Shown piece after piece: positions 23,817 through 27,641 of a DNA stretch of 27,641 bases. The notes beneath the pieces were generated by a model. It was not told where the DNA came from. It ran no database searches and saw only the letters and a list, made by a program, of their open reading frames with translations. The stretch is from Sedimentisphaerales bacterium. Lineage in GTDB: Bacteria > Planctomycetota > Phycisphaerae > Sedimentisphaerales > SG8-4. The stretch lies in assembly GCA_016928975.1 (NCBI GenBank), contig JAFGJR010000139.1, positions 1 through 27,641 of the forward strand. Direction: 5' to 3'. The translations under genes and the position numbers were made by a program. The first letter of the stretch is position 1; every line of letters begins with the position of its first letter.

Positions 23817-24305
23817 ATGGGCGATGTGACTGACGGGATGATGGGGACAGAGTGGTATGTGGGCGGGTTGCACTTTGAGTGCCGCCAGTGCGGGGGGTGC
23901 TGCGCCGGGCCGACGGAGGGATACATCTGGGTGAGCGAGCCGGAAATCGAGTTGATTGCGAATCACCTGAAAATGACGCCCAGCGAGCTTCACGCCCGCT
24001 ATCTGCAACGAGTGGGAGTACGCACGACGATCGTCGAGCACGCGGCCACCAAGGATTGTATCTTCCTGCGCGAGGTGGACGGCAGGAGACGATGTGCGAT
24101 TTACTCGGTCCGGCCGAACCAGTGCCGGACGTGGCCGTTCTGGCCGGAGAACCTGTCCACGCCAGACGCCTGGAGTCGGGCTGGCATCCGGTGTCCAGGC
24201 ATCAACTTCGGCCGGTACTACAGTTACCAGGAAATCGAGAGAATCCGAAAGAGCACCCGATGGTGGGAACACCCGAAAGACACCGCCGAATGCTGGCGGA
24301 GGTAG
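23817..24305 (+). CDS. YkgJ-type cysteine-cluster protein (first of a tandem pair)
   Basis: This 162-residue protein carries the N-terminal CxxCxxCC motif (Cys22, 25, 28, 29 in ECRQCGGCC). Further conserved cysteines sit in KDCIFL, RRCAIY, NQCRTWPFWP and IRCPG. The CxIYxxRPxQCRxxPFxP pattern defines the YkgJ/Fe-Zn-chelating cluster family, whose members bind a metal or Fe-S centre; roles are mostly unknown. ATG 23817 is one option, with ATG 23838 and 23841 also possible. It overlaps the next gene, which carries the same motif, by 46 bp. Confidence 0.85.
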   Translation: MGDVTDGMMGTEWYVGGLHFECRQCGGCCAGPTEGYIWVSEPEIELIANHLKMTPSELHARYLQRVGVRTTIVEHAATKDCIFLREVDGRRRCAIYSVRPNQCRTWPFWPENLSTPDAWSRAGIRCPGINFGRYYSYQEIERIRKSTRWWEHPKDTAECWRR

Positions 24306-24775
24306 CAGAACTCTACGAGTGGCTCGATGCGCAATTGAGACAGGACCCGGACGGTGCAGGACGATGCGAAGCCTGCGGAGCCTGCTGCGATTTCCCCGCG
24401 TACGATCATCGGCTCTTCGTCACGCCTCCCGAGTTGATCTACCTGGCTGCGAGGCTAAACGTTTCCACCTTGAAGCCCATGCTGGCCGGGACCTGCCCCT
24501 ATCAACAGGGCCGACGCTGCACGGTCCATGGGCATCGCTTCGCCGCCTGTCGCATCTTCTGCTGCAAAGGCGACAGCTCCTTCCAGAGCGAACTGAGCGA
24601 AGCAACGATCAAAAGGCTCAAGGCAATCTGCGAGCGATTCGAGATCGCCTATCGCTACCAGGACCTGTGCGCAGCCCTCAATGCCGAGAAACTCGAAGCA
24701 CGAAATCCGAAATCCGAAACAAAGTCAGAGCAAAAACGGCAAGAACCCCAAACGCTGGCCGGTGGTCTGTCTTGA
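24260..24775 (+). CDS. YkgJ-type cysteine-cluster protein with a repeat-derived C-terminus
   Basis: This 171-residue protein (161 from ATG 24290) contains CEACGACC near residue 37, then GTCPYQQGRRCTVHGHRFAACRIF. That is a cysteine-cluster core like the preceding gene. The reading frame overlaps that gene in another frame, so the two are co-translated. From about LEARNPKSETKSEQKRQEPQ to the stop, roughly 25 residues are encoded by inverted-repeat element F rather than by family sequence. The original C-terminus has therefore been extended or replaced. The start is uncertain. Confidence 0.8.
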   Translation: MVGTPERHRRMLAEVAELYEWLDAQLRQDPDGAGRCEACGACCDFPAYDHRLFVTPPELIYLAARLNVSTLKPMLAGTCPYQQGRRCTVHGHRFAACRIFCCKGDSSFQSELSEATIKRLKAICERFEIAYRYQDLCAALNAEKLEARNPKSETKSEQKRQEPQTLAGGLS

Positions 24776-24834
24776 ACATTCGGGCTTTGCTCCTTCGTGC
24801 TTGTTTCGAATTTCGAGATTCGGATTTCGGATTC
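24695..24834. repeat. Inverted-repeat element F (CCGAAATCCGAA arms)
   Basis: An exact 15-bp inverted repeat, AATCCGAAATCCGAA (24704-24718) with 24819-24833, lies in longer imperfect arms (24695-24734 and 24786-24834, sharing also GCACGAA and AGAGCAAA-like text). The core between them is about 50 bp. The stop of the second YkgJ-type gene lies in the core. The stop of the convergent GLUG gene overlaps the right end. Similar GGATTTCGGATT repeats are, from memory, frequent between genes in Planctomycetota. Confidence 0.75.
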
Positions 24835-27136
24835 ACTTCCGTTCCCACCACAGATGTGGATAGTCCTTCCCGTCGTCGATCCACCAGATGTCTTCGGCAC
24901 CGTTGACGGTCTCGCCCACGAAGTCCCAGCAGGCCTCCATGAAGGTCGCTTTCTGTTGCATCTGCGTTGTTGAACACCCTATGACACCGCTGGGATCGGG
25001 GTCTACGCTGCCCACGCCGTCAATGATCTGAGAAATGGTGATGTCCCAGAAGCACGCATCTATGTCCCTCGAAGTCCAGAGATCGCCAATGAACCCCCCG
25101 ACGGCTTCCCCGCCGACAACCGTGGCAGCCGCATAACTGTGGACGGTCAGACCAATGCCCCCGCCTATGAGGCCGCCGACTCCACTTTGTCCGGCGATGT
25201 GTCCGTCAAAATGGCAGTCGAACACGGCCCCGTCAAAGAGACCCCATCCTGTTAGTCCGACAAGCCCGCCTACCATCTCATAGCCCACTATGTGGCCATC
25301 GACAGCACAACAGTGGATCTCGCCATCATTCGTACCTGCGAGGCCGCCAACACAGCTATGTCCCACCACAGTCAGGTCAGCCAAGCCAAGATTCTGCACA
25401 ACACCGATATCGTTCCCGTCTTCTTCTGAGCGACCAATGCTCCCGAACATGCCGACGAAGTCGTCTCTCGGCGAGGAATAGATGAAGTGGGCTATGGTGT
25501 GCCCGTTGCCTTCGAACAGGCCTACGAAGGGTGCATATGCCATTCCTATGGGCCAGAGAGATTTGGCATCGGTGGCGCCCAACTCAATGTCGGCCATCAG
25601 GGTGAAGCACCGATCCAGGTCGGCAGGGTGTCGGCCGATTTCGACAAATTGTGGAGCAGTCCATATCTGGTAGGGATCATTCAGGTCGCCGGTACCCCCG
25701 CCATAGCGGGTCGGGTCATCCACGATCGGGTCGCCCGGTGCCTGTTCCCACGCGAGCCGGGGATAGCTGGCACCTTCCTCAATCACCCATTGGCCATCGT
25801 GTCCCCAACCCTTGAATGTCTCCGCCAGTTTCATCTGTTCCGATGTCCTTCCCCGCCCGCCCGCGCTGACCGTCACGCCACTGGCTTGAACATCCCAGTA
25901 GGAAACAAGCACGCCTCCCAGCAGGTTCTCTCCCACAAGGCCGCCGACATCGTCCTTGCCACGCACGGCAGCGGCCGAGTAGCTTGTGACGATTGCACCC
26001 CCGTTCTGTCCAACAAGTCCTCCAACACACCGCTCTGCATAAACCGGACCGGCTGCGTAACTGGACGTGACGCCAATCGGGCTATTGCCAACAATCCAGT
26101 TACTCCCGACAAGACCGCCTGCCCGTTCCTGGCCCGAGACACTCCCCGCCGCATAGCAGGCACTGACTATGCCGTCGTAGTTGATGCCCACCAGCCCACC
26201 CACGTCGTGGTCTCCACAGACGGCCGCATCAGAGTAGGACGATGTGATCTCAAATCCTCCTTCGTCGAGGATGGTTGCGGGGCCATTGAGTCCCACCAGC
26301 CCTCCCACGTACCCCACGCCCGATACGTGACCGTGGGAATCACACAAGCTGATCATGCCGCTATTGAATCCGACCAGTCCTCCGACGCTACCTGCCCCTT
26401 CTACCCCGACCGTGCAATGACAGGATACGATCGTGCCCTCGCGTCCTGGAAAACGCAGTTCGCTCCCTGGGCCAAGCTCGATCACCGCACCCTCCAATTG
26501 AAGGTTTGTCCCGACAAGTCCACCCACGTCCCCTTCGCCAGAGATGAAAGCCGAGGATTCACACGAGCTGACAACGCCCAAATTCTCGCCCACGAGCCCT
26601 CCGACAGAAGACGCTCCGACCACGCTTCCCGCAACAAAACAGGAAGTCACCGTGCCGCAGTTCTGACCCACCAGTCCGCCCACACGCGAGTTGCCGGTCA
26701 GTTCTACGGCGACAAGACGCAGGTTCCTGACAATGCCCGACTCCTGCTTCAGATGTTCGGCCTTCGGGCAGACCACTGCGAACAGGCCCACGCCATCCCT
26801 TTCACGAGACGAGCACCTGAAATTGGATATCGAAAAGCCGCTCCCATCGAATACACCGGTGAAAGGGCAATCGTCAAAGAAAGGACCTTCGCTCCCACCT
26901 ATAGGCTTGATCGCGTTGGGGTCCAGCGCTGCCATATCGACGTCGACCATGAGCCTGAAGTGCTTGTCCCAGTCGTTGGGGTCCGCGCCGAGGGCGATCA
27001 GATCGGCCGCCGTGGCGATCTGGTAGGGATCGTTCGGCTCTCCCGTCCCGCCGCTGTACTTGGCTGTGGTGGTGGAAACGCCTGTCAGAAGAAGGACAGC
27101 CGCAACATACACCCAAGATGTGCGTCGAGTAATCAT
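24833..27136 (-). CDS. Secreted GLUG-repeat protein with two duplicated modules
   Basis: This 767-residue exported protein begins with a signal peptide (MITRRTSWVYVAAVLLLTGVSTTTA). It is built from two modules. Each starts with GGTG(E/D)xNDPYQI, an (A/I)xDxxxLM(A/V)D(V/I) helix-strand and a PIG...FxGxFxGxGxxI segment. A series of GLUG motifs then follows: VGGLVGxN recurs at least nine times in module one, with VGGLAGTN, VGGLVGLT, VGGLIGGG and VGGFIGD in module two. GLUG repeats form beta-rich, probably beta-helical surface or extracellular structures. No enzymatic motif or anchoring domain is seen. ATG 27136 has GGAGG six bases upstream. The C-terminus (YPHLWWERK) ends at element F. Confidence 0.88.
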   Translation of the reverse strand: MITRRTSWVYVAAVLLLTGVSTTTAKYSGGTGEPNDPYQIATAADLIALGADPNDWDKHFRLMVDVDMAALDPNAIKPIGGSEGPFFDDCPFTGVFDGSGFSISNFRCSSRERDGVGLFAVVCPKAEHLKQESGIVRNLRLVAVELTGNSRVGGLVGQNCGTVTSCFVAGSVVGASSVGGLVGENLGVVSSCESSAFISGEGDVGGLVGTNLQLEGAVIELGPGSELRFPGREGTIVSCHCTVGVEGAGSVGGLVGFNSGMISLCDSHGHVSGVGYVGGLVGLNGPATILDEGGFEITSSYSDAAVCGDHDVGGLVGINYDGIVSACYAAGSVSGQERAGGLVGSNWIVGNSPIGVTSSYAAGPVYAERCVGGLVGQNGGAIVTSYSAAAVRGKDDVGGLVGENLLGGVLVSYWDVQASGVTVSAGGRGRTSEQMKLAETFKGWGHDGQWVIEEGASYPRLAWEQAPGDPIVDDPTRYGGGTGDLNDPYQIWTAPQFVEIGRHPADLDRCFTLMADIELGATDAKSLWPIGMAYAPFVGLFEGNGHTIAHFIYSSPRDDFVGMFGSIGRSEEDGNDIGVVQNLGLADLTVVGHSCVGGLAGTNDGEIHCCAVDGHIVGYEMVGGLVGLTGWGLFDGAVFDCHFDGHIAGQSGVGGLIGGGIGLTVHSYAAATVVGGEAVGGFIGDLWTSRDIDACFWDITISQIIDGVGSVDPDPSGVIGCSTTQMQQKATFMEACWDFVGETVNGAEDIWWIDDGKDYPHLWWERK

Positions 27137-27193
27137 GACGTACCTCCGATCCAACAGAACCGTCGAGTCAAACCACCATCGTTCCTGAAACCA

Positions 27194-27243
27194 GTAGAGT
27201 AGAGGACTGAGCGGCCCTGTGGTTGCTCAGTCGTCTACTCTAC
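27194..27243. repeat. 19-bp inverted repeat upstream of the GLUG gene
   Basis: Arms 27194-27212 and 27225-27243 match at 18 of 19 positions around a 12-base loop. It lies 58 bp before the GLUG start codon, so it may be a terminator for the minus-strand gene to the right, an operator, or another dispersed repeat. No T tract follows on either strand. Confidence 0.7.
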
Positions 27244-27542
27244 CGGCTCCAAGCCGTTCTGTGGTGTGAAAGAGCCTTTGCCTTCGAGTGGATGGGGCCT
27301 TGCTCCTGCGTGCTCCGTCACGTCCGTATGACCCCAGTGTACCATCCGAGAGGCAGGATTTCAAAGGATTTCCTTGGCGCGGCGAGTCCCGAGTCCGCGC
27401 CCGCCCATAGGCAAGTGCTCGTTTCTCGCAGAGTCCTGCACGCCCCGGGTGGGAAGGAGACGAAAAGAGCGCTGGCAAGGTCGGTGGATTGTCCTTCCGC
27501 CCTGGCCGTTCAGGGAGATTGTCGCCGGGACCGCACTCGTGG
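27244..27542. other. Gene-free stretch
   Basis: Nothing is recognised here. Open frames on both strands are short and lack protein-like composition. The region separates the inverted repeat from the stop codon of the edge gene. Confidence 0.45.
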
Positions 27543-27641
27543 TCAGGGGTACTTGTCGATCGGCTGGGGGACCCGGTCCTGCGGGTCGCGCAGATAGATG
27601 TACTTCACGCCGGCGCTAAGGGAGCCGGTCTTCATGTAGTA
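27543..27641 (-). CDS. 3' end of an unrecognised gene running off the right edge
   Basis: Reading leftwards from the edge, 32 codons encode YYMKTGSLSAGVKYIYLRDP, then QDRVPQPIDKYP, followed by TGA at 27545-27543. The composition is protein-like, and the strand and codon use match the neighbours. The fragment is too short for a family call. It lies in the same direction as the GLUG gene, about 400 bp upstream of it. Confidence 0.5.
   Translation of the reverse strand, partial: YYMKTGSLSAGVKYIYLRDPQDRVPQPIDKYP

Noticed and set aside
25487..27202. 571-residue plus-strand open frame
   Set aside because: It is the antisense shadow of the GLUG gene, which has a signal peptide, repeats and a ribosome site.

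Overview
The window looks like a chromosomal segment of a Planctomycetota bacterium, probably of the Phycisphaerae/Sedimentisphaerales type. This is inferred from GC-rich coding, Tat-exported sugar oxidoreductase and isomerase genes, a long secreted GLUG-repeat protein with the planctomycete-style GGTGEPNDPYQI module, and heavy loads of dispersed intergenic repeats. No rRNA, tRNA, CRISPR array, transposase or phage gene was seen.

Layout. (1) 1-1118: a clustered short-repeat array (core AATTGGCTTTGTTT, 74-90 bp pitch) and gene-free DNA. (2) 1119-1916: a solitary RES-domain (NAD+ phosphorylase-type toxin) gene. (3) 2115-14330, minus strand: a seven-gene sugar/uronate catabolic run, in transcription order uxaE-like tagaturonate epimerase, SDR dehydrogenase, iron-type alcohol dehydrogenase, LarA-family racemase, glycerate kinase, Tat-exported Gfo/Idh/MocA oxidoreductase, Tat-exported TIM-barrel isomerase, and a secreted GH3-GH43 fusion glycosidase as gene 8 of the run counting uxaE as 1. 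(4) 14421-15977: a divergent Nramp-like carrier without the canonical metal-binding motifs. (5) 15989-17991, minus: tartronate semialdehyde reductase (garR) and a transaldolase-family gene. (6) 18.0-20.8 kb: an accessory, partly decayed stretch with relE-like and ilvD remnants, a lower-GC DUF4238 gene with a small partner, a consensus promoter, and a second repeat array in the opposite orientation to the first. (7) 20812-23618, minus: a secreted PDZ/metallo-beta-lactamase-fold protein and a CE15 glucuronoyl esterase. (8) 23817-24775, plus: two overlapping cysteine-cluster (YkgJ-type) genes. (9) 24833-27136, minus: the GLUG protein, then the 3' end of an unrecognised gene at the right edge.

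Together the recognisable enzymes suit plant cell-wall use. CE15 detaches glucuronoyl esters, GH3-GH43 releases xylose/arabinose-type residues, UxaE feeds uronates forward, and garR plus glycerate kinase bring a three-carbon acid to phosphoglycerate. The actual substrates are not proven by the sequence.

The most unusual signal is in the non-coding DNA. Two oppositely oriented clusters of a 13-16 bp repeat lie about 20 kb apart. At least six unrelated-in-sequence elements are inverted repeats, and five share one layout: an outer stem enclosing two hairpins, or arms that are themselves palindromic. These elements fill every long gap inside the catabolic operons, and in two places they supply the last codons and/or the stop codons of genes.
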